NCBI GenBank assembly: GCA_031763025.1
Contig: JASSKH010000001.1
Location: 15,105,142-15,169,141, forward strand
Direction: 5' to 3'
Origin: Macrocystis pyrifera
Lineage: Eukaryota > Sar > Phaeophyceae > Laminariales > Laminariaceae
Length of the DNA: 64,000 nt
The position numbers and the translations under genes are program-made. How positions within the stretch are numbered: the stretch's first letter is position 1; every line of letters starts with the position of its first letter. The notes below the pieces were generated by a model that was given only the letters and a program-made list of their open reading frames with translations, did not search any database and had not been told where the DNA came from. Shown here one piece after another: positions 23,657 to 35,461 of this stretch.

Positions 23657-23763
23657 TTACGGGGGTCCATAGTTAATAGGACCTATGGTATACATAAAAA
23701 AAACTATATATTTACCTATTTTCAATAACAAATTTTGGTCCTATTTACTACGGTCCCCCGTAA
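23657..23763 (+). mobile_element. MITE-1 copy
   Basis: Ends TTACGGGGGTCCATAGTTAA and CTACGGTCCCCCGTAA. Confidence 0.85.
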
Positions 23764-24283
23764 TAGTATGACACACAGCTTGCAAGGATGAGCATCGACG
23801 AAATCCTCGATCTCACAGCTCTTGTTGTTGTTGTTTTTTTTTCTTTTATAAATTTACTCAAAAAAAGAAAAATAAACATCCCTAATCAAAGTTGGTGCCG
23901 GCCCCTTGCACCGTACCAGGGAATCTTTTCTCGTTGCGGTTAAAAACAGTGCCCAGAAAAAATAGGTCTCCCTTACGCGTATTTTTCTCATCGCGGGGCA
24001 CCTTAATGGTCCCTTAATAGGCGCGACCCTTCTACTGCTGTCTTGTTCAGCAGTACCAGTATTGTGTTTTGACAATATTGCGTACGGGGTTATGAAGGGG
24101 TGAGTCGGTAGTATGTGTACAAAGAATAAGTTTCAGGTGACGGAGTACCATTATATGTTGGTCGATAGAAGCATGGTAGCGATGGTTGTTTTCTTGTACT
24201 CTTTATATGGTTGGCGCGTTGCTGCCTGTGGTTGTGCGGGGCGCAGCAGTGCGGTGCACGCTATGTGAATACCAACCTGTATC

Positions 24284-24322
24284 ACTCACTCACTCACTCA
24301 CTCACTCACTCACTCACTCACT
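24284..24322. repeat. (CACT)n microsatellite
   Basis: About ten tandem CACT units. Confidence 0.95.
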
Positions 24323-24669
24323 TACCCACACACTGACCACTCACGCTCTTTACTGACTGACGTACTCAACGCATACTCTCACCTTGCTCCGGGTCCCCCA
24401 GTGATACTGCTCTGCCGCGCTCAAGAGACTTTTTTAAATAGGATTTTACTGTGAGGGATTTGGTAGCACATCTGAGACATTCCTATTATTTATTCAAGTC
24501 ATTTAATCAGGATTCCCTCCCCCCCCTACAGCAAAAAAAAAAAAAAAAAAAAACCTTAACGAAGGTAGCCTATACCTCTCACCGTAGTATCCTTCCCCCC
24601 TCGCGGCCCCCTCTCTTCCCTCCCCTCCCACTCTCTCCTGCCCGCTCCCGTGCTCCTTTGCCCTTGCAG

Positions 24670-25058
24670 TCTGGAGGATCAGAGCACCCTACGGCGCTGG
24701 GTATACTTTGTCTCCTCCTCCCCTCGCGTGGAACTGATAGGAATATTGCTGGGGATGGCTACGGGGGGTGGTTGCTTCGAAGACGTAGCTTGAGGGACAA
24801 GAGAAGGAGGCGTCGGCAGCAGTGGCAGCGGCATCACCAGCAGCTGCTGCAGCAACTTGTCGTTGATCCGGACAGGAGGTTGGCGGCGGCTGCTGACAAC
24901 GCCGCCACCCCTCGTGCTTCACGCGTTGTGTTGGTGGACGGTGTTCAGGGCGGCGGCGGCAGCGGCGGCGGCGGTGGGGAGTGGGAGAGGGGGGGGGGGG
25001 GGAGGGTGTCCCTCTCGGAGCGACTCGCTCGAGGACTGCCGGTGCTGGGCGCCACATG
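24670..25058 (+). CDS. Kinase gene, N-terminal exon A (predicted)
   Basis: A long pyrimidine tract and CTTGCAG precede 24670. Donor GTGAGC follows 25058. The frame is open throughout (129 codons, exit phase 2) and includes LVVDPDRRLAAAADNAATPR and VSLSERLARGLPVLGATW. It joins the next exon in phase. No domain was recognised. Confidence 0.55.
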
Positions 25059-28000
25059 GTGAGCTTTTTGTTGCGGGGGGGGGGGCGTACCGTGTGACAC
25101 CTCGTGCCTCGTACGCTTGGAATATATTTTGCAGATGTATAGGTGTACGTATGTACCAGCACCCGTGTTTTCGCCTCGAGTGTTGGCTGAGAGGAGGAAA
25201 TATAAACGCGCTTGGCTTATATTTCTGTATACGAAAGGAGGATTTGTACAACGTTGTTTTTTACGGCAGTGTTTAGGTGTTGGGGAGGGAAGGGGTTTAT
25301 GTCTTCGGACTGCTGTGTGTTTGTTGTCATTGCCGTTGCTTGGTGTTATTTTTGTTGTGTTGTTTTACGGTTTGTAGCACTGGCTGTAGTAGCATTGGCT
25401 TGTATGAGGTTCGGCGGCTGCCCCGTCCACCGCAGGCGAATATGCCCTAGAGCCCCAGCAACCCTACAGTGCTCTTACCTATCGTACTCGACCTATCGGG
25501 CCGCACCGTACCGTACCGTTTAGTTTCCCACCGTAGACCACTTGGGACGGAACTATAAGGACCCTTTAGGCTTTTCATATCAATGTCTAAATGATCCTTA
25601 CGTTTCTGTTGAAGAGCGGTATGTCACTGTACCTGGTACGCCTTGGTCTGACCTATTCTTTGCTCGAAACGCCTCGGCTCGACCCGCTCCTCTCCCCTCC
25701 CGCGCGCCCCTGCCCGCCTTGCTTCCGCCTTCACGTGCACCTCTCCCCCCCCCCCCGTTCTAACGCCGCCGCCGCAACCTCCGCCGCAACCTCGCGTCCC
25801 GTTTTGTGGTGGGCAGGCTATGGCAGCTGCTGAGCAGGCTCGACGGGCCGCCCTCCCTCCTCGACCCCCTCGCGGCCCTCCTCTCCTGGTTGTTCCTGGA
25901 GGTGGTGATGGTGTCGATCCCCCCGGACGTCTGGGGCAGGTGGGACCTTGGAAACCCACCGGCGAGGGATGTGGCGGCGGAGCCGATGCTCCTGCTTCCT
26001 CCCGGTACCGCGCCGCTCACGGGCTTGGGCACACATGCACACGCAGGCTTTTGTGCGAGTGTTGCTCCCCCTGCCACCGCCGCCGCTGCTACTGCCGCTG
26101 CTGTAGCTGCTGCCGCCGCCTCTGCTGCTGCTGTGGCCTCCGCTGCTTCCGACACCCTATGGGGAGACGGTGGGGGGAGACGACAGCGGTATGGAGGGCT
26201 AACAGGCGCCAGGGAAGAAGCGGGAGCGCAGGACACGGCGGGCGGAGGAGGACGAGTCGGGGGAGGGGAGGGGGCAGGGGACGCGACGAAGACTACGCAC
26301 GTTCGCGCCTCCTCCATCTCCTCCTCCTCCTCACCAGCAATGGCGGCAGCGGCGGCGGCGGCAACGCCAGCTGCCGGACCGTCGCCTTCCAGTCACGGTA
26401 GTGACGGCGGGGTCAAGCACTGGGGGGGGGGCAACGGGGCGGTGGAAGAGGTGGCCCCGCTCACACCGGTCGACGCCGCGGAATTCAGACTGCGCCAAGC
26501 GAGGTGGTGGAGACCTGGTGCTTCTGGGCGCGGCACCACGCCAACGGGAGGAGGAACGAGCGCGTCCGAGGTGGAAGAGAGGGGGGCGGGGGGGAAGGGT
26601 AGTGGTAGGAGTGGGGACGGGGGTAGAAGTGGAGATGAGGGGTAAGGGTACGGAAGATTCGAGGACAAAGGGGTCGACGGGTAGTACATCGGGTGGGGCT
26701 AGAGGAGGAGGAGGAGAAGGAGGAAATGAGGGAGATGGAAGCAATGCGATGCAGAAAGGTAAGGACTTGGGGGTGAAAACGGCGCCGACAGTAGAAGCAA
26801 GGGTGGGGGGGTCCTCTGGAGACAACGGCAGCAACGCGGCGGCCTCATCACCACCATGTCGACAAGGCCAAGTGGAAAGAACGCCCGCCGCCACCACCGC
26901 CGCCGCCGCAGCCGCAGCCGCTGCCGACTCCGCCCCCCCCTCCTCCCCACCTTCATTCTCTGCCCCCCCCTCCTCCGTCGGGGCCGGGCACGCGACGGCG
27001 AGAAGGCCGAAACCCATACGGCCCACCACCGTCCAGACCGATGCGGCACCACCGCCTAGCCGCCCCGATTGTCACCCCGGAGGGGGGGTGGACGAGGCCC
27101 CTTCTAGGCAGCTCGCTCCGTCGCCGCTGCCGCCCGCTGCCGCCGCTGCCGCCCCTGCTTCCGTCCCACTTCTCACCGCTCTGGACGCCTGGCGGGACCC
27201 GGGGTTCCTCGCGACTGTCGGCCTCGAAAATCTCGTCGCGCAGGGCCCTGACGCCCGACAGCCCACGGCCGCCTGCAAGGTTTGATCCGCGCCGCGGCTC
27301 GTCGAGCGCGGCTGCGGGGGGTGGTGGTGGGCCGGGCTGGACGAGGGGGGGTCGACCGGCAGTGTCGTTGGTGGCGGCAGTGGTGATGGTGCGCTTCGAC
27401 GACGGCGGTTCCTGGCCGCGCTACGAAGGTTTTCCAACGGCGCCGCCGGCGGTCCGGCGTCATCGTTTCCGTTCGATGCTGGAGGGTTGAGTGATGATGG
27501 TGGCGGCAACCGAAATGGGGGCAACGGAGAAGGGGCTAGAGGAGGAGAGAGAGGAGGAGGAGAAGGGGGGAGGGGGGCAGGAGGGAAAAAAGGAGCTGAA
27601 GGAGGAGCTGTAGAAAGAGAAGCAGGGGGAGAACTAGAAAGGGGAGAAGCAGGAAGAGGAAGAGGAGGATCAGGAAGCGGAGGAGAAGGAGGAAGTAGAA
27701 GTGGAGAAGGCGTTTCTTCGAAGAGGCCGCACCCGGGGAGCGGGTGGCTGTCCTGCTCCTCTCCGGCCGGGAGGTCGCCCGCCGCGAAAAAGGCGATGAT
27801 GGCGGAGCGATGGCTGCAGCGGCGTTCGTCTACCGTCGGGGGGAGTGGACGGGGAGGGTGGCAGGAGTCGTCGCGGCGGTGGCGTCTGCAGGAGCGCCAG
27901 CAGCCACAACAGCAGCAGCAGCAGCAGCGACGGACCGACGGAGGCGCAACAGTAGTGATGCCGCCGTCTGCGGCGCTTGAGGGGGGGGTGGTGGCGGTGG

Positions 28001-29724
28001 TTGCCGAGGCTGGGGCTGGGGCTGAGGCTGAGGTGACCACCCACGATTCCGGGGTTTCCCCTTCGGAAACGGAGGCGTCTTCGTCGGAGGAGGAGGAGAA
28101 CGGTGGGGGGCGGGGGGAGGGTGGGGGACGAGAAGGGGTGGTGGAGGAGGAGGAGGAGGAGGAGGAGGAGGAGTCAGTCAGCGAGAGTGGGAGGAGGAGG
28201 GGAGTGGGGCGGAGTGGGATGATCGACGGACGATGGCTTCTTTGGAGTTTGACGGGGGGGAGGAGGAGGAGGAGGGGACGCCGGTGCCCGCGGGTTTGAG
28301 GCCGCCAGGGCAGGAGGGCAACGTGCTCTGCGACTGGAGCTTGCGCCACCTAAGGAAGGATAAGGACTTGGGGGTGTTTGCCAGCGGTGCCTTCGGTGCG
28401 TGCATTGTTGGGGGGGAGGGAACGGGTAGGGGGGGGGGGGGCGGGATGGTATGGGTGATAGGGATGGTAAGGGTGGTGGGGGTGGTGATGATGGTGGTGG
28501 TGGTGGTAGTGACAGAAGGAGCAGAAGTGTCTGCAGTAGACTACAGCAGTGGTAGTAGTAGTAATGCTCTGAAGTGCAGCTATTGGTGATGTATAGCAGC
28601 TGTCGTACTACTAGTAGTGGCAGTGGTAGTCACCTGAATCGGGTGGAACCCGTTGTTTTCACCAATCCTTCGAGTAGCTTCGTGGCGCGCCTGGTGTGTG
28701 GTGCTGGAGAAGTGATTTTTTTTCTGCGATAAACCCTGTTACTTTCTTCCTTCTATCCTCTTTTCTCACGTCGTTCAGATGTCTTTCGTTGATGTGTCGT
28801 TATGGACTCTCTGGCTTCGATGGTTTGTGTTCAGCACCGCCGTTGGCTGCTGCGGCTGTCAACATCATCGTTTCCGTTATCGTTGCCGCTTTCCTCGTCG
28901 TGTAACCTGTCAGCTCATCCCCCCCCCCCCTGGCAATATAAAGTAAGGAACATGCCAAAAAAGAGGTTGCCAGCCATAGTTGATAGAGCTGTATGGGAGA
29001 AAGTAACAAAAGGGCGAGCTGGAATAAGGTGGGATGCGTAGTTGAGAATTTATGGAAGGATCTAGGGGGAAACCAAGTAGAGATGACGTCCGCCGGGAAG
29101 TTTGGGAGGTACAAGGCAGAAGTAGAAGAAAGGATAGAAAGAAGGGAAAGGCTGGCGCTAAGAAACAAGGTGGAATCGGAAAAAACACTTAGAGATATAC
29201 GGGGGATTGAGGGAAGGAATAGGGATGAAAACGTATTTGCATAGCCCAATGGACTTCGCGAAAACGCTGAAACTGCGCTTTCGTGTAGGGGGCCTGGACC
29301 TGCCAGAAAGACGAAAGAGGTACACCAGTAGCCGGGAAGAGGAGGAAGTAGACGCACAGGTGTGCCCGTGTGGCAAAGCAATAGAGAGTAGAACTCACAT
29401 AGTAGGAGAATGTGAAATATACAAGGAGGAACGGGATGTGTTAGAAGAGGAGATGAGGAAAATAGACGAATGTGACATGGAGGAGTTTGATACAATGAAC
29501 AGCAGCGAGAAAACGATCGCTATCCTAGGAGATAGATGGTGGCCACAGGAGGCCAAACAGGACGGGGATAAGATAAGTAAAAAGTTTCTATATATTTTAT
29601 GGAAACAACGTAATGAGCGCCCAAATGTTGGAGGTGTCTCTGTTAGGAGTAGGAACGGTGCTCCGTCTCGAAAGGGATGCGTGGTCAATGGTCAAATGAC
29701 TAAGGCAAGCAACAAATTAGTACG

Positions 29725-29777
<53 letters not shown>

Positions 29778-32700
29778 CTGTCGCCGCCTGGTCATACGAC
29801 TACGGCCATGCATGATAATGAGTACACCCCCCCTGTCGCCGCCGCCGTGTGTTCACCCCTCGCTTGCAAAAATGTCTGCTCGCTTATCGGCCTGGCCTCA
29901 CTTGTTTTCCGTGCACCCGTATCCTTGCTGATTTCCGTTTCGTTATCCTGGTCCACATCGGCACGACGGCGAGAGCAGGCAAGGTGGTGGCAGTTCGCAC
30001 GCACAGGAACCAACAGATGGCGGTGAAGATAGTGGAAAAGTCTACCTTATCCCCGGTGAGCTGCTGACGTTTTTGTTTGCCTACTTTTGGGGTGGTCGTC
30101 AAGTACATGCCATGATGCGTACCTGCACACGGCCCCCCCCCCCCCCCCCCGCTTCGACTCTGCCAGTTTTTTTTTTTTTTTTTTAAATCCTCCGGCGGAT
30201 TGGTAAAAATAAAGCTCAAGCTCGCCACATTTCCACGCTCAAAAATTGTCGTGTTTTGTGGACCTTTCAGTGGGTCTAAGCAACAAAATGATACGTACAG
30301 TAGGCTCAGGGTGCTGACGTGCTGACACCCGCGTGTGATGCTGTCCTTCCTGTCTTGTCCTGGGCCGCCTGTGCTGTGCTTGCAAGTAGGCCGCCTTACA
30401 ATACAGCGCAAAACCAAATATTAAATGTGTACCTGGTGCAAGATTTCCCTCCGAAGTGGTACGTAACCACTAGGCGCAATACGACAGTAGCAGGTGTCGT
30501 AAGGTATTGCTTCGAAGCACAGCAGGTATGGAAATGTGCAAACCCAGCTACGCAAAGAAAACCACGGTGGATTAGGTTACTCCTCAAGAGGGTGACGCAA
30601 GAGAAATGCCACTAATGCTTTACTTACATGCTACTTCGAATTCCAGGCATGCACTGTATGTGCCAGGTATACGGTAGGTAGCGAGGAGACTGCCGTACTT
30701 GCGTCCCGCGACGCGGTTCAAAAATGATGTACCAGATATGATGCCATTAATTAAGCAGTCCAGATTGGAACAACAAAAGGCAAGGACGCTCTATTAATAA
30801 GACAGACCAACAATACGGAGCAGCAGCTTCTGAGACTCAGAAGCACGTATAGTCTGCCGGTACGAGTATTTCTGGAGGAGTCGACAAACATTGTACCGGT
30901 TAATTTTTAACAAAGACAACAAAGACACTTATTAAATAACTCGTACTCGTCGTGATGTTGTGAGGGGGACATATAGATATCGTGGTTGCGCGGCTAAGCA
31001 CTTGTTCAGTGTTGCAGGAGACCTGAACTCACAGCTAGAGGTTGGACCCTGCGGGTACCCGCCAAATTTTGGAGCCCGGACCCTACCCTACCCGCCGGGT
31101 AATGCCATTTTGACGACCGGGTACCCGGGTACCCGTTTTTTTTTGCCGGGTACCCGGATACCCGGCCATATTTTTGAAGTTTTTTCTCCAAATTTCAGTG
31201 CCACAAAGAATGCAATTTAAGCGGAGGATAGTGTGCAGTACTCTTCTATGCCGAAACGACGAGTACGAACAGTTTCCATGATGATTGGTTCGATACACAA
31301 GCCGCCTAAACTTTGCCGTGTCGTGTACTACTTCATTGCGCTGGCGTGCAATTTTTTGGTTTGAGTGCGCGAAAGTGTGAAAATATGTACGGTGGGAGCG
31401 ATGGTTGACGGTCTCCCGCTTAGAAGTCTTAGACTGCTGCGAACATTTTTCGACCCAATCAGTACGCGTGGCAGATATCGGAAAGTAGCACTACGTCGTC
31501 AACATGATGATTGACCGTGTGACGCTGAGAATTACAATCCGTTGTATCAAAGTAATGCGGAACTACCGTCGATAACGTATCAACAACCGCCTGTGCTCAA
31601 AAATCGAAGGAATCGTGGACGGATAGAAAAAAAAAACAGGAAACGAGTGCGTGCATGGTTGCCCGCAAAGAAGCGGCTACTCACACCTACACCCCTGAAC
31701 TCAGCAGGGACCAGGGGTCAGCATCACAGAAGCACACTCTGATACGACTATCCACTGCTGCTGCTGTCAGAGCCGGGGCCTGCAGAGTCGTCGCTGTCGT
31801 CGCTGCTGCTGTCTGTATCGCTTTCGAGGGTGCTTTGCACAGGCGAATTGGAACTCTCGGTAGGATTCTCAGAAAGATCGCCCCCCGCCAGCAATTCAGT
31901 TTCCTGAGAGACCGCGTCAGGATCGCTCACCCCTTGGCTCATTGTGCCCAGCTGGTGCCGCGTGACGATACTGCCGTGTGCCGTGGGCGTCCCCTTGGAC
32001 GTTGAATGTAGCTAGTTGGTGGTTTGTATGCTTGGCTTGTGTGAGTGCGTGTTTTGAAAGGGTTTCCTGAAGAAATTGTACGCGCATAATGAACCGGGAA
32101 TACCAATTACCCGCGGGTACCCGAAAACCCGCGGGTACCCGGGTACCCGGTACCCGACGACCCAATTACCCTTCAGGCCCCGATTACCCACGGGTAATTA
32201 GCTCGGACCCTACCCGTCAAACGGGTAGGACCCTGACGGGTATACCCGCCGGGTACCCGGGTATTTGAAATCAGGGTCCTACCTCTAACTACAGTGCAGC
32301 AGTTATTATTAATGGATACATACGGCAGCAAAAGGTTCTCGTACTAGGATCGTATGAAGATTTTCTGCAACCCAAATTCACGTGAAAGCACCTATTCAAC
32401 TACCAGGTATAGTATTTGTAGCAAAACGTATGACTTGTCGCCGTACTGCTACCGGGGAATCCTCGAAGCAGCTGAACAGTTCATGGGCAGGTGGCACGAG
32501 GCTGAGGCAAAGCTGAGTAGACAGCGCCGTGCATCCGCTGCAGGTAGTGTTAGAGGGAATGGGGGGGGAGGGGTAACAGCAGGAGGGGTAGAGGGAACAC
32601 CGTACAAGTGTATAGGGGCAGGGGGGGGAACAGGAGGAGTAGAAGGGAAACCGCGGTAGAAGAGAGTAGCAGAGAGACCGCAGATAGGGTAGCAAGGTAC

Positions 32701-35394
32701 CAGGCCGACTAATAGGTTGGACTTTTCTTTGCTACTCGTACCGCCAACTGCTGCGGCCGTTCGGTATGCATTTTGATTTTTTCCCTTCTTATCCTTATGA
32801 AAGAAGTACTACATAGTGGGTGGGTGACGAGCGTATTTTGGCCCACTCACTATTGCTCTTTTTACTTAGTTAAGTGTTCACCGGGATGCATAGTCCCCTT
32901 TTTCCTTCTCGTATCTTTCCCCTTGCACGTCCCTTTTGGCTCATGCTCGGGGTAAGTATGTATGTGTCTGAGCTTTGGCTTCCCATTTTTATTTATTTAT
33001 TTGGGATTCTTCTCCTTTTCTTTTTCTTTTCTTGTTCTTTTTCGGTTTGGTTTTTTCGTTGCTTCTCTTTCTTTATGGTGTATTTTGGTTGGTGGCGTAT
33101 GTATGTATGTTGTGTCGGCCGCACCTAGTGCGAAGGCATGGTATTACGTAGGCTATTAATGCATTACGGTGTGTTATCTCTGTGTCGTAGTCTGTGACCA
33201 CAGAGCTCGTATCTTTCTAGGGTGAAGAATCAGCACGGACACTGGGCTTGCTGGATGTCGACGAGTAGAAGAACGGTTTAATGTGAAGAACACACACAAC
33301 ACACACACACTGCAGAAATAACCACACGGTAAAACAGTGATTCGACCGTTCCAGTCAACTTCGGCATCCGAAGAGGGTGTGGCCGATCACTCCTCAGCGG
33401 CCCACGACCAGACTTGAACAGCAGCAGGGCAGATAGTTACGTGCCGCAAGAGGGCACTGGCGAGCTACGATGTGCTGTGCTGTGTGCGGTTATTGCATAT
33501 ATTACCAGGCCCTTGGACCGTTAGAACCATACAGCAGTGTTAACTCAAATTCCAAGTTAGTATTAGGTCAAAATGACTTGCAGCTAGTAATACTGCAAAT
33601 ACGATCAAAACAACCCGCAAGTGCAGCTACTGTAGCAGTCCAGCTACGAATTTGGTCCGCCCTGTATTTAAACAACAGGGCAGGTGAGGCGAAGGTATCG
33701 GTGTGAAAGCTGAGCCCTTCCCGCGGGGAAAGCTGCGAGCAAAAGCTACAGCCATGCAGCGGTGTCCCACAGCGAAGCGTACTGTTGTCGTTCACAGTAA
33801 GCCGAACCAATAATAATTGTGTGAGGCTAATAGGTCAATGAACCTGACAGTCCTGGTACTATATTTTAGCTCCGTCCGGGAATGTAGTAGCACGAACGGC
33901 AGGTAAGTACTGCTGTAGCTCCTGCGCGGAGGCGAAGGTAGGTGTGATCGCCCGTTCTTTCCCGTGGGAAAACGTGAGCGCGAACAAAGAAACTCGGTTC
34001 GTAATGAGCCGAAAGGAAAACACGCGCTGCTTGTTGCTTGCTGTACTTGCACTTCGTATCAATCAAAGAGCTAAAGTGGCTGACAGCAGTCTTGTGATCA
34101 CGATCATCCGCGCCTACTGTACCAGTAGTGGCGGTCTACGTAGCTACGAACTTTTCTATTTTGTGTTCTTGATCCCAGGCGAACACAGCGCCTTGCGACG
34201 GGCAAACAGATCCCAGCACGAACAGCGGTTATGTAGCTACCGCGCGAAGGCGAAGAGAGGTGTGAACGCCGGGTCTTTTCCCGTGGGAAAAAGTGCTTGC
34301 AAGCACTGAACCTCAAAGAAGCTTGGTTCGTGCTGAGGCGAAAGGAAAACACATACTACTTGCTGCTTGCTGTATTTGTAGCAAACGGCCGAAAACGTGA
34401 CAAGTCTTGTGAAAGCTATTCCAGAAAAGTTGAAAGTTGGGAGTTACTCCCGCGAAAAGTTCCAGCTCTCGCGAATCATGGTTGATGGCTATAGCGAAAA
34501 GCCTACCGAAATGCTAGCGACCGACCGCGCCAGACGAGTTTATAGTTATTTCTATACCAAGCATATACGTACGTACTGTAGTATATGTTGCTCGCATTAC
34601 AAATAATAAAGCGCTGTATATACGCGTTTCGACAGAAACCGAGGAAACAGCATGATGATACCCACGAGTCACGAGACAAGACCGAATGAAAGCAATCGAC
34701 GTCGAAAAGCGAAATCGGAATCAAGAAATCGAATGGGAAAGAAAGCAAAGAAGAACATGAAGAAGAATGAGGAGCAAAAAAAACAAGGAAGAAAAAGAGA
34801 ACGCGAATACAGTAGTATCGACCACCAGCTGGGGGTCGAAACTGCTATTCTATTCCCACTTGATGGAACTATATTTTCAGGCGAGATTATTCCCAGAGTT
34901 TTTTCCACTCTATGTCCCTGAATATAAGGAACATTTTAAAATATATATTCAAGCAAAACGTTTGACTATTATTTTTTTGGGGGACGGAGCGATATGAATT
35001 CGCTCACATTGCCGGGTGGGAGACGTAAAATCTGTAGATTTATTCATGATCTGTGTGCTCTATGGCTCATGTTGTCGAGTGATATCCGTATGTTATGTAT
35101 GATCTATACGTAGGACGTACGTCCTGGGTTGGATCTATCGTTGCACAGATCCTGCACGACCTCTCCTAGACGGCAGGTTAGGATCGAGATGATGTACAAA
35201 ACTGTCGTGATATGTTCCAACAGTTTCGTTTTTTATCTTGACGTCACCCGGTCGTCGCCTGGCCGGCCGCTCGTTTTTGCCTCTGCGCTTTTGCTGATAG
35301 GAGCGCTACATCGAGCGAGAGCTGGAGCTGCTTGAAGTGTGCTCGGTGCACCCCAACGTTGTCGGCCTGCTCGGCGTCATTCGGACTGTGGATA

Positions 35395-35461
<67 letters not shown>

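Larger units (their letters stand above)
12349..24669. other. Repeat-rich region without recognised exons
   Basis: Contains ten copies of MITE-1, several MITE-2 copies, an AGATC-rich satellite-like patch, one GGGTCGGGT-rich TIR element and a tRNA-like sequence, all listed separately. The longest open stretches (for example 16562-16993 minus) show no domain signature. Confidence 0.5.
28396..29978 (+). other. Kinase intron with LINE fragment and retroposon end
   Basis: GTGCGT to GAGCAG, 1583 bp. Holds a LINE 3' fragment, a C52 tract and a truncated R4 copy, all in the same orientation as the gene. Confidence 0.8.
30056..35300 (+). other. Kinase intron, 5.2 kb
   Basis: Holds a C18 run (30133-30150), the GGGTACCC element 31036-32287, a coding-like stretch near 32460-32560 (LEAAEQFMGRWHEAEAKLSR) that does not fit the kinase phase, repeat R3 copy 3 and an imperfect tandem block at 33630-34390. 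Confidence 0.75.

Noticed and set aside
27072-28349. 425-codon open stretch on the minus strand
   Set aside because: It is Ser/Pro-rich mirror reading of GGA/GCC-rich plus-strand coding DNA. The plus strand leads in phase into a true kinase motif.
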